Of a DNA stretch of 64,000 nucleotides, positions 9,003 to 16,700 are shown in pieces. Position numbers and translations under genes: made by a program. Within the stretch, counting starts at the first letter, position 1, and each line of letters starts with the position of its first letter. The notes under the pieces were generated by a model. That model searched no databases and had not been told where the DNA came from. It saw only the letters and a list, made by a program, of their open reading frames with translations. Location of the stretch: NCBI GenBank assembly GCA_900757185.1, contig CAAEMX010000021.1:11614-75613 (forward strand), given 5' to 3'. This DNA is from an uncultured Collinsella sp. GTDB lineage: Bacteria; Actinomycetota; Coriobacteriia; Coriobacteriales; Coriobacteriaceae.

Positions 9003-10412
9003 TTACTGTTTTGGTGCAAAGTAACCTGACCCCCGTGCACCAACGCCGGGATTGTCGACGCTTCGGCCGCGGCGCGATATGAGGCGCGAAACCTCGCCCA
9101 ATAACAGGCCAATCACTACGCCCGCGAGAATCGGCAACTTTGCCATCTCGGCAGGTGAGCTGTTGAGCGGCACAATCGTAGCAACAATCGAAAGCACGAG
9201 CTCCACCACGGGAATCGCAAGCGCCACCGCGAGCACCTTGCCCTCGAAAGGCGCACGGAACACACGCGAGCGATTATCGTGCTTGCGCAGACGCCAAAAC
9301 GCTGGGAACATCGGGATATAGCTCATAAGCAGGAAGACGACGTTCATCGAGAAGAAAACCCAAAAGACGTCGGAGCCCTCGCCCAGCGGAATCTGGAGCA
9401 GTAGCACCATACTTGCAAAACAACCGTTAATGAGTGCCGAGCCGTTGGGCATGCCGGTCATCTTGGACACCAGCGCAAAGGGACGCGGCATATTGCCATG
9501 ACGCGCGGCATAGCTCGCCACGTTGTTGACGCCAAAGCTCCAGCAGATCATGTTGGCGAACAGCGTCACCAAAAAGGCCACGCCAACAATCATCGTTAGC
9601 GGGTGGGTGCGCCCCACCATAGCGGCGACTGCGTCCACAATGCCCGAATCGAGCGAAAGCTGCTCGGCGGGAACCGCGGCTCCAATGCCGATGCCGCAAA
9701 TGATGTAGATTGCCGCAATAGCCACGCCACCGGCAATAACCGCCTTGGGGATATCGCGCGACGGGTTTTTCATCGTGCTGGCAAAGGTCGCGACCACTTC
9801 GAAGCCCATAAAGTTGAACAGGATAATCGATAGGTACGTCAACGAATTGGTGTCGCCCAGATCTGGAATGAAGGTCTTAAGCGACATGTCGTTGGCAAAG
9901 CCGTTATTGCAGGCAAACCAAATGCCGACGATTCCCACCACAGCGGTAATGAGCACCTTGATGACGGCGCCGCCGTCCATAACCCAATCGGCCTCCGCCA
10001 CCGGCTGCATTGCCATGACCGTGACGCCCCACACAAAGGCAATCTCGATGGCAATTCGGATCCCGAGTGAAAACTCGATACCCCACACCGCATTAATGAC
10101 ACTGGGGAACATGCAGGCGATACTTGCCACCCACAGCGGAAAGTTGACCCAGTAGCACCAGGAACAGCGGGCACCCCAACGGTCACCCAAGCCCAGACGT
10201 ACCCAGTCGTACAGGCCGCCCTCGGAATCGAACGCCGTGCCCAGCTCGGCCACCACCAGGCCATAGGGAAGCAAAAACGTAATGATAAGGAAGATCCACC
10301 AGAAGAACTGCACGTTACCCATGGCAGATGCCGGAGCCGCCGCCTCAATGGTAAACACGACGCAGATAACCGAGAGGATGACCTCGAACAGGGAGAACTT
10401 TTTACCTGCCAC
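9003..10412 (-). CDS. APC family permease, probable agmatine/putrescine antiporter (paralog 1)
   Basis: This is a 469-residue membrane protein with about twelve helices of the amino acid-polyamine-organocation family. Motifs shared with the second copy at 12574-14013 include FFWWIFL, TFLLPYG, VVAELGT and the segment YDWVR-GLGD-WGAR. Given its location among two agmatine deiminases and putrescine carbamoyltransferase, exchange of agmatine for putrescine (AguD-like) is the likely role; family membership alone would not distinguish an amino-acid carrier. The start is GTG with GGGGGAG upstream. A 668-bp leader carrying hairpins and a terminator separates it from the upstream deiminase. Confidence 0.83.
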   Translation of the reverse strand: MAGKKFSLFEVILSVICVVFTIEAAAPASAMGNVQFFWWIFLIITFLLPYGLVVAELGTAFDSEGGLYDWVRLGLGDRWGARCSWCYWVNFPLWVASIACMFPSVINAVWGIEFSLGIRIAIEIAFVWGVTVMAMQPVAEADWVMDGGAVIKVLITAVVGIVGIWFACNNGFANDMSLKTFIPDLGDTNSLTYLSIILFNFMGFEVVATFASTMKNPSRDIPKAVIAGGVAIAAIYIICGIGIGAAVPAEQLSLDSGIVDAVAAMVGRTHPLTMIVGVAFLVTLFANMICWSFGVNNVASYAARHGNMPRPFALVSKMTGMPNGSALINGCFASMVLLLQIPLGEGSDVFWVFFSMNVVFLLMSYIPMFPAFWRLRKHDNRSRVFRAPFEGKVLAVALAIPVVELVLSIVATIVPLNSSPAEMAKLPILAGVVIGLLLGEVSRLISRRGRSVDNPGVGARGSGYFAPKQ

Positions 10413-10632
10413 GGCACGCTCCCCCTACAGCAAAAAGGATGGCATCTGTACCGAAGGCGCAGCCCAAGGTAGGGTTGCAGGCCGCATCACCGGTACAGGT
10501 GCCATCCCAAAGAGAGGAGAGGATGCAGATGTTGGACCAACGCTCGCGGAACAGGCGCGTGTAGATGACGATACGCTGGTACACAGATACTCCGATCAAA
10601 ACGGCCGCGTTCGCGACCGGGAACTTTCGGCA

Positions 10633-10711
10633 ATTGAAGACGCGTCTGACCTGGGAAATTCAAGCGAACAATTGGCCTAACCCGCAAAAAATCCCAGGCC
10701 AGACGCGTATT
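10633..10711. repeat. Long imperfect inverted repeat in the leader of the APC gene
   Basis: An arm around ATTGAAGACGCGTCTGACC is mirrored by GGCCAGACGCGTATTCAAT, about 24 of 29 positions complementary. It lies between a terminator (10721-10756) and the permease start, so it could fold in the mRNA leader. Confidence 0.45.
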
Positions 10712-10720
10712 CAATCAAAG

Positions 10721-10756
10721 AAAAAAGGCACTCCGATGTGGAGGCAACGGAGTGCC
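10721..10756 (-). terminator. Terminator between aguA copy 2 and the APC permease
   Basis: GGCACTCCG pairs with CGGAGTGCC (9 bp, perfect), followed on the minus strand by TTTTTT. It would end transcripts from the upstream deiminase or act as an attenuator for the permease. Confidence 0.75.
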
Positions 10757-10842
10757 CAAAGAAAACCCAACCGACCAAGACATCAAGCAAATCAGCCATC
10801 AATGCCCCAAGATGGTCCGATTCACCGACCGTCCGATTGATC

Positions 10843-10946
10843 GGCTGGGTTTTCGAGGTGCCCCAGGTCGCCGCGAAAGAGGAGCGAAGCGTACTTTGGT
10901 ACGCGAGCGACGGTTTGAGCGGCGAGATGGGGTGCCTCGGAAAGCC
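10843..10946. repeat. Nested-hairpin element E1
   Basis: A long basal stem (GAGGTGCCCC with GGGGTGCCTC) encloses the conserved GAAAGAGG (10875-10882), an apical stem GCGTACTTTGGTACGC, and CGACGGTTTGA (10908-10918). It belongs to a family with E2-E5. Confidence 0.7.
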
Positions 10947-10970
10947 AGACGATTAAGCGTCGGCGTGATT

Positions 10971-11076
10971 GGCTGGGTTTCCGAGGTGCGGCAGATTGCC
11001 CTGAAAGAGGAGGGCATTGACCTTAAGGGTCATGCCCGACGATTGAAGGGCAAGGTGCCGCGCCTCGGGAAGACAG
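10971..11076. repeat. Nested-hairpin element E2
   Basis: The scaffold is the same as in E1: GAAAGAGG (11003-11010), an apical stem GGCATTGACC/GGTCATGCC, then CGACGATTGA (11037-11046), inside a basal stem GAGGTGCGGC/GCCGCGCCTC. It ends 5 nt from the aguA copy 2 stop codon. Confidence 0.7.
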
Positions 11077-11080
11077 ACAG

Positions 11081-12286
11081 TTACGCAGACGGCTCCTGCT
11101 GCGTAATGCAGTGGATGTTTCCGCCGCCGAAGACGACCTGCTCGGACTGAACGCCGACGCACTTGTAGACGCCCTCGCCCCAGACCTCGTCATAGATCTT
11201 CTGGAGCGTGTCAACGGCCAGCTGGTCGTTCTCGTCGCCGTACTGCGGGACGATAACGCCGTGGTTGGTGACCAGGTAGTTCATGTAGGAGGCGATCAGC
11301 GGCTCGTCGGGAACGCGCGGCTCGGCGTTCTCGTCGGCGTCGATGGTGTCGCAGGAAGCCTGGTCCATGAACAGCGGGTTCACGGGCATGCAGAGCTTGT
11401 AGACCTTCATCTTGCGGCCCTTGGCGTCAACGGCGTTGGAGAGGGTCTCGTAGGCAGCGTGGCACTGCTCGTAGAACGGATACTCGGGATCGTCGGTCCA
11501 GATGCAGGCCATGACGCCCGGGGCGATGAACGTGGCGACGTCATCGATGTGGCCGTTGGTCTCCTCGGGGTCGATGCCCTCCTTGACCCAGATGACCTTC
11601 TCGACGCCCAGGTAATCCTTGAGGTGCTCGTCCATGTAGGCGCGAAGCTCCTCGCTCCAGGGCTCGAACTTCTTGTGGTACTTGGGCCAAATGGACTCGG
11701 GATCCTCTTCCTCCTCCAGAACCGCAGAGCAGGTGCGGCCCGGGGAAAGCAGGCACTGGTCGGTCACGACAAGGGTGCCCTCGCCGTCGACGGTGATGGA
11801 GCCGCCCTCGAGGATCATGTCATCGGGACGATAGCGACGGCAGCCGGAGAGCTCGGCCATCTTAAGGGCGATCTGCTCGTCCTTGTCCCACGGGAAATAA
11901 AGGCCGTCGACGAGACCGCCGTAGGCGTTGAAGTGCCAGTGGTTGGCGCGCTTCTCGCCCTTGCCGTTGATGACGTAGGTGGCGGCGGTGTCGCGGAACC
12001 AAGCGTCGTCGGTGGTCATCTCGATAACGGTGACGTTCTCGTCGTTCTCAAAGACGGCCTTGCAGTTGGCGTAGTCGGCCTGGTTGGCACACATGGTGAC
12101 CGGGGTGAACTCGGCGATGGCGCGAGCGATGGCGGCATACTGCTTCTGAGCCGGCTTGGCGCCGTGGGCCCAAGTGTCGGTGCGGTGGGGCCAGCCCATC
12201 CACACGCGATCCTGCGGGGCAAACTCAGCAGGCATAAAGAAGCCGTCGGCCTTGGGAGTGGACTCGGATTCGGTGATCGTACGCAT
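11081..12286 (-). CDS. Agmatine deiminase, divergent paralog 2
   Basis: This 401-residue homolog of the deiminase at 1765-2886 has catalytic Cys393 in GGGNIHCITQQ, NGHIDD (244-249), FNAYGG (119-124) and LEGGS (159-163). Two differences stand out. There is an insertion of about 25 residues (around 183-209, acidic, with CSAVLEEEEDPESIW). The canonical NDSWIRDPGP is replaced by DDAWFRDTAA. The substrate could therefore be agmatine or a related guanidine. The start is the ATG with GGAGGA upstream; an in-frame extension of 80 codons lacks support. It is followed by hairpin elements E2 and E1 and lies downstream of the second APC antiporter. Confidence 0.88.
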   Translation of the reverse strand: MRTITESESTPKADGFFMPAEFAPQDRVWMGWPHRTDTWAHGAKPAQKQYAAIARAIAEFTPVTMCANQADYANCKAVFENDENVTVIEMTTDDAWFRDTAATYVINGKGEKRANHWHFNAYGGLVDGLYFPWDKDEQIALKMAELSGCRRYRPDDMILEGGSITVDGEGTLVVTDQCLLSPGRTCSAVLEEEEDPESIWPKYHKKFEPWSEELRAYMDEHLKDYLGVEKVIWVKEGIDPEETNGHIDDVATFIAPGVMACIWTDDPEYPFYEQCHAAYETLSNAVDAKGRKMKVYKLCMPVNPLFMDQASCDTIDADENAEPRVPDEPLIASYMNYLVTNHGVIVPQYGDENDQLAVDTLQKIYDEVWGEGVYKCVGVQSEQVVFGGGNIHCITQQEPSA

Positions 12287-12573
12287 AAGATTTCCTCCAA
12301 ATCGAACGATCGCTTGCCGCGGGCGGGTTACCCGCAGCCTAAAAACCAAGAGAAAGTGGGCGCCCGTCCCCCGGCAAAGGTCGGGGCGCCCGGTGCCAGT
12401 TTTCACGGAGTCGCACCGGCGAGCGACGACGTAGCCAAGTGCGCGGAGACATACGCACGAAGGATACGAAAGAGAGAGGTTGGGGCGGGCGGTGGTTACC
12501 GGAGCTATCGCTCGCACCCGCCCCAAGGAATGGTTAGCAGATGAGGAGGGTTGGAGCCCCGAATCCGGGTGCT
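12287..12573. other. Spacer between APC permease 2 and aguA copy 2, with GC-rich hairpins
   Basis: No gene is seen. On the minus strand a hairpin GGGCGCCC/GGGCGCCC near 12360-12395 is followed by T-rich sequence and may terminate the permease transcript. A second pairing of GGGGCGGGTG with CACCGCCCGCCCC lies near 12480-12525. Confidence 0.4.
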
Positions 12574-14013
12574 CTAGTTCTCCTCGGCCTCGGCGGCCTC
12601 CTCAGCGAGACGCTGAGCAGCCAGCTCAGGGGTGAGACCCTTGTACTCGGTCTCGCGACCCTTGGCGCTGACGACGCGGACGACCTCGCCGATGAGCACA
12701 AGCACGATGAAGATAACGATCATCGGGACCTTGTCGCCAATTTCATCGACGGAGAACGGAACCAGCGTTGCAACGATGGCCAGGATCAGCTCGATGCAGG
12801 GGATGGCCAGCATAACCTTCATCATGGCGCCCTTAAACGGGAACGTGAAGATGCGCTCGCGGTTCGGGTCGTTCTTACGAAGGTTGAGGAACGCCGGGAA
12901 CATCGGGATGTAGGTGAGCAGCAGGAAGACGACGGAGGTGCCGAAGAGCATCCAGAAAACACCGTTGGAGATGGCGTCGATGGGAACCAGCTGCAGGCAC
13001 AGCACCAGGGAGGCAACGACGGCGTTGACCAGGTTGGCGCCGTTGGGCATATCGTCGTCAGAGATCATCGAGGCGAAGACCTTGGGCATGTTGCCGTGCT
13101 CGGCAGCGTAGCGAGCAACGGAGTTAACGCCGAAGGACCAAGCGGCCATGTTTGCGAACAGGGTGATCAGGAAGGCGATGCAGATGACCTTAAAGATCAT
13201 GGAGTCGCCCACCATGGTCTGGACTGCGACAATCATGCCAAAGTCGGGGTCGATGGAATCGGCCGGCACAGCAGCGCCGATGCCAAAGCCAGCGAACAGG
13301 TAGATCACGGCGATGGACAGGCCACCGACGATGATAGCCTTGGGGATATCGCGAGCGGGATCGGCCATGTCGTCGGTCATGGTGCAGATGACCTCGAAGC
13401 CCATGAAGTTAAAGATGATGATCGACAGGTAACCGAGAGCGTTGGTGTTGGTGAGCTCGGGCAGGAAGGTGGCGGCGGACATGTCGTTCGCAAAACCGTT
13501 CTCCATGGCATACCAAATGCCCAGAGCGCCGACGATAACGGCAACGGCGACCTTGATGATGGCGCCTCCGTTAAGGACCCACTCGGAGTCGGCCGCCTTT
13601 GAGCGGCCCATAAGGTAGACGATCCACACAAAGGCAAGTTCGATACCCATCTTGGCGACCAAGTTGAACTCGACGCCAAAGGCCATGCCCAGGATGTCGG
13701 GGAACATGGTAGCCAGCGAGGCGATCCACAGCGGGTAGTTGACCCAGTAGTAGTACGAGATGCGGGCGCCCCATTTGTCGCCCAGGCCATCGCGTACCCA
13801 GTCGTAAATGCCGCCCTCGCCGTCATAGGTGGTACCGAGCTCGGCGACAACCATGCCGTAGGGAAGCAGGAAGGTCAGGATCAGGAAGATCCACCAGAAG
13901 AACTGCTGGTTGCCAATGGCAGCAGCAGGAGCGGCGGCCTCGCAAACGAAGACGACGCAGATGATGGTCGAAATGACCGTCAAAAAGGAAAGCTTTTTCT
14001 TTCCGTCGCTCAT
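12574..14013 (-). CDS. APC family permease, probable agmatine/putrescine antiporter (paralog 2)
   Basis: This 479-residue protein is clearly paralogous to 9003-10412, sharing FFWWIFLILTFLLPYG, the MVVAELGT segment and the YDWVR-DGLGDKWGAR segment, with about twelve membrane helices. It is placed directly downstream of putrescine carbamoyltransferase (133-nt gap, same strand) and upstream of the second deiminase, the usual AguBDA grouping. Its likely job is to import agmatine in exchange for putrescine. AAGGAG precedes the ATG. The C-terminus is acidic (EEAAEAEEN). Confidence 0.87.
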   Translation of the reverse strand: MSDGKKKLSFLTVISTIICVVFVCEAAAPAAAIGNQQFFWWIFLILTFLLPYGMVVAELGTTYDGEGGIYDWVRDGLGDKWGARISYYYWVNYPLWIASLATMFPDILGMAFGVEFNLVAKMGIELAFVWIVYLMGRSKAADSEWVLNGGAIIKVAVAVIVGALGIWYAMENGFANDMSAATFLPELTNTNALGYLSIIIFNFMGFEVICTMTDDMADPARDIPKAIIVGGLSIAVIYLFAGFGIGAAVPADSIDPDFGMIVAVQTMVGDSMIFKVICIAFLITLFANMAAWSFGVNSVARYAAEHGNMPKVFASMISDDDMPNGANLVNAVVASLVLCLQLVPIDAISNGVFWMLFGTSVVFLLLTYIPMFPAFLNLRKNDPNRERIFTFPFKGAMMKVMLAIPCIELILAIVATLVPFSVDEIGDKVPMIVIFIVLVLIGEVVRVVSAKGRETEYKGLTPELAAQRLAEEAAEAEEN

Positions 14014-14146
14014 GATGAGCTCCTTCGCTCAGTCTTGGACAGATCCGAGGCCCTAAGGTATTAAGGCAATTGCCTGGGCCTCGGTGAGCGGGCGACAGGA
14101 GACGAGCATCCGCCGCCCGCAAACGTGCTTTAAGAACCCTTGAGGC

Positions 14147-15220
14147 TTAGAGCTGCTCGAGAGCCTCGAGAGCGGCGTGGAGCTCAGCCTTGGCGGAGTA
14201 CTCGACGTCCTCGTCGTTGAGCGGAGTGCGCTTGCCCAGGGCGGCAAGGAGAGCACGGATGGAGTGCTTGCGGTTCTCGGCCTCGACCCAGCACAGGGAG
14301 CGCTCGGGATCGTCCATAACCTCGTCGACGACTTCCTCGTTGCGGGTGGCCGGCAGGCAGTGCATGAACTTGGAGCCTGCGCCGGCGAAGTTCATCATGT
14401 CCATGGTGACCTGATACTCGGGATAGAACACGTCCATGTAGTTCTCGCCCGAGACCTCCTCGTCGTACAGGCCATACCACACGTCGGTGTAGATGAAGTC
14501 GGCGCCCTTGATGCACTCGATGTCGTCGGAGATGACGACCGAGCCGCCGGAGACCTTGCAGTTCTCCTCGGCGATAGCCATCATCTGCTTGCCGAACTCG
14601 GCGCGCTCCTCGACGGTGCCAACATGCAGGCCGCCGTCGGGGATCTGGTGGCCCTTAGGTCCAAACTGGACAAACTTCATGCCGACCTTGGAGGCGATGA
14701 ACATGAGGGAGACGCAGACCTGGGTGGCGTCGCCGATGAAGGCCAGGGTGCAGTCCTCGATCTTCTTGCCCTCGGGGAGGTTCTCGAGCATGGTCATGAG
14801 GTCGCCCATCTCCTGCGTGGGATGGTTGAACTCGGACATGCCGTTGATGACGGGCACAGCGGAGCCCTCGGCGAGGCCGACGACGTCCTTGTGACGGTCA
14901 ACGCGAGCCATCATGATGTCGAGCAGCGAGCCCATAACGCGAGCGGTGTCGCCCAGGGACTCGTGACCGCCGAGCTGGATGGTGCCAGGGCCATAGAACT
15001 GAGCATGGCCGCCGAGGTCGGTCATAGCGGTCTCGAAGGAAAGACGGGTGCGGGTGGAGACCTGCTGGAAGATCATGCCAAGGCTCTTGTTGCGGAGCAG
15101 GTGCGGATAATAACCGTCAACCTTGATGGCCTTCTTCATTGCCAGGCCAAGATCCTCGATAGCCAGGATCTGCTCTTTGGTGAAGTCGTTGGTGTCGATG
15201 AAATCCTTAGGCAGTGCCAT
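14147..15220 (-). CDS. ptcA: Putrescine carbamoyltransferase
   Basis: This 357-residue transcarbamylase phosphorolyses N-carbamoylputrescine to putrescine and carbamoyl phosphate in the agmatine deiminase pathway. The carbamoyl-phosphate loop STRTR (55-59), HPTQ (133-136) and HCLP (287-290) are all intact. The segment YGPGTIQLGGHESLGDTARV and the long C-terminal helix fit putrescine rather than ornithine transcarbamylases, as does the context with two agmatine deiminases and two antiporters. The start is the ATG with GGAAAGGAAA upstream. No carbamate kinase follows, so carbamoyl phosphate must be used by an enzyme encoded elsewhere. Confidence 0.92.
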   Translation of the reverse strand: MALPKDFIDTNDFTKEQILAIEDLGLAMKKAIKVDGYYPHLLRNKSLGMIFQQVSTRTRLSFETAMTDLGGHAQFYGPGTIQLGGHESLGDTARVMGSLLDIMMARVDRHKDVVGLAEGSAVPVINGMSEFNHPTQEMGDLMTMLENLPEGKKIEDCTLAFIGDATQVCVSLMFIASKVGMKFVQFGPKGHQIPDGGLHVGTVEERAEFGKQMMAIAEENCKVSGGSVVISDDIECIKGADFIYTDVWYGLYDEEVSGENYMDVFYPEYQVTMDMMNFAGAGSKFMHCLPATRNEEVVDEVMDDPERSLCWVEAENRKHSIRALLAALGKRTPLNDEDVEYSAKAELHAALEALEQL

Positions 15221-15343
15221 GTCGATTTCCTTTCCGCCGGTCTTGCCGACTATTACTATGAGACGCTCGAACATCACGCCTCGTGTTGACAAGACCATCA
15301 TTCACCCGTATGCAATTTTTACCTAGTTTATTCGGGATTAAAG

Positions 15344-15433
15344 ACCGTTCACGGAGTTACACCCCCTCTAAACCAATATAAACCCGCAGGTAGCCAGCTT
15401 GCAGGGGGTTTACTATCTAGAACCGCGAACGGT
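15344..15433. promoter_or_regulatory. Inverted ACCGTTCACGG sites between ptcA and luxR
   Basis: ACCGTTCACGG (15344-15354) and its near-inverse CCGCGAACGGT (15423-15433) flank a 14-mer (15378-15391) shared with the amidohydrolase/LuxR region. They are probably regulatory sites of the divergent promoters. Confidence 0.45.
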
Positions 15434-15549
15434 ATACGGCTATGCTGTATCTCGGCGCCTAATCCGCAATGTAACGAAGGGTTGAGACGTCTATATCCCA
15501 CAAGATATACAGGACTCGGCCATAGATAAATGAGATGGGACGGTGGCAG

Positions 15550-16515
15550 ATGAACACTCTAATGTTCTTCTATACCCTAGCGATACTCCTGATTTGTATT
15601 GTGACGGCAGTGCTTTCGCTTGCCGCCTATGCCTCGTCTCGTCGACGCTTCTTTATCTATGGCAGCGGCGTTTTTATTTGCTATGCCATCGAGATGACCG
15701 AGATCTTCTTTTTTGAATACACGTTGCAAAACCAGAGTTTTCCAGCCAGCGACTATTACTCAATTACCATGCCTGTGTTGCGGACGCTTGTGGCAACCGC
15801 TTCACAAGCTTTTATTTGGCTCATCGCCATGGACTTGCTCGACAAACATTCAAAAAAGCAGTTTGTTATTCCCGTCGCAACGTTCTTCCTGAGCGAGCTG
15901 CTGATCATTGTCGCTGTCCCCTACGGCCCCATGCATCAATGGCTCTACTACACGATACGTCAGGCATTCCTTGTATTTGTGGGGCTCTATATCTTTTGGA
16001 CGGCGCATAAAAGCACGCAGGTCGAGCTTAAGGCGCGCGTCAACAATCAACGAAAGCACCTCATTATCGGCGCCATTCTGGTCGGGTGCATCGTTGCCGA
16101 GGATTTCTACAACATCCTTGTTGTTCCCATGAGCCTGGCACCCTCCTGGCTGCAGCTGTACCTATCCGAGCGCAACTTTAGCGAGAACATCTTTGCGTGC
16201 TACTTTGCGATTCTGCTGATTATCTACGCCTATCACGTGCTTTCGATTCGCATGCAGGAGGCACCCGAGGAAAAGAACGTCAGCGATCTTGATCGACACA
16301 TCGAAGAGCAGATGCCCTTCTACCGCAACGCCTACAAGCTCTCCAACCGCGAGACCGAAGTCATGCGTCTGGTTGTGTTGGGCAAATCGAACCAAGAGAT
16401 CGCTGACGAGCTCTTCCTTGCCGTGGGCACCGTCAAGACCCATATCCACAACATCCTGGTCAAAACTGAGCAGCAAAACCGCACGACGTTGATCCTCCAC
16501 TTTTGGAAGCGATAA
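15550..16515 (+). CDS. Membrane-anchored LuxR-family regulator (7TM type)
   Basis: This protein of 321 residues has about seven hydrophobic helices over residues 1-225 and a C-terminal LuxR HTH (KLSNRETEVMRLVVLGKSNQ, then AVGTVKTHIHNILVKTEQQN). It is divergent from putrescine carbamoyltransferase and so the likely regulator of the ptcA-APC-aguA run. The start is uncertain: ATG at 15535 would add five residues and lies about 7 nt after a TAGATA box, which would make the mRNA leaderless. ATG at 15550 follows a weak GGGACGG. Confidence 0.87.
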   Translation: MNTLMFFYTLAILLICIVTAVLSLAAYASSRRRFFIYGSGVFICYAIEMTEIFFFEYTLQNQSFPASDYYSITMPVLRTLVATASQAFIWLIAMDLLDKHSKKQFVIPVATFFLSELLIIVAVPYGPMHQWLYYTIRQAFLVFVGLYIFWTAHKSTQVELKARVNNQRKHLIIGAILVGCIVAEDFYNILVVPMSLAPSWLQLYLSERNFSENIFACYFAILLIIYAYHVLSIRMQEAPEEKNVSDLDRHIEEQMPFYRNAYKLSNRETEVMRLVVLGKSNQEIADELFLAVGTVKTHIHNILVKTEQQNRTTLILHFWKR

Positions 16516-16516
16516 A

Positions 16517-16664
16517 GTTACGCGGTTTTACCAAACCGCGTAACGGCTCGACGCTACAAGCGCCCCTAAGCGGCAACCTGACGTTCAATCGTCGGTCGCG
16601 TACCCAAAGTACGCTTCCTACCTCTTTAACGTCACCTTGCTCGTCTAGGGGCGCTTTCGCTGAC
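16517..16664. repeat. Nested-hairpin element E3
   Basis: Inverted orientation. It carries TCAATCGTCG (16585-16594), an apical GCGTAC/GTACGC stem and CCTCTTT (16621-16627) inside a basal CGCCCCTAAGCGGCAA stem. It is preceded by the hairpin GTTACGCGGTTT/AAACCGCGTAAC. It is nearly the same as E4 at 30990-31136 except for the apical stem, and lies between convergent gene ends. Confidence 0.75.
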
Positions 16665-16700
16665 TTATGCTCAACCTGCGATTGTTTTGCTTTGAGTCGG

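Noticed and set aside
11111..12544. 477-codon frame opposite the second agmatine deiminase
   Set aside because: Antisense shadow with low-complexity Val/Leu/Gly composition.
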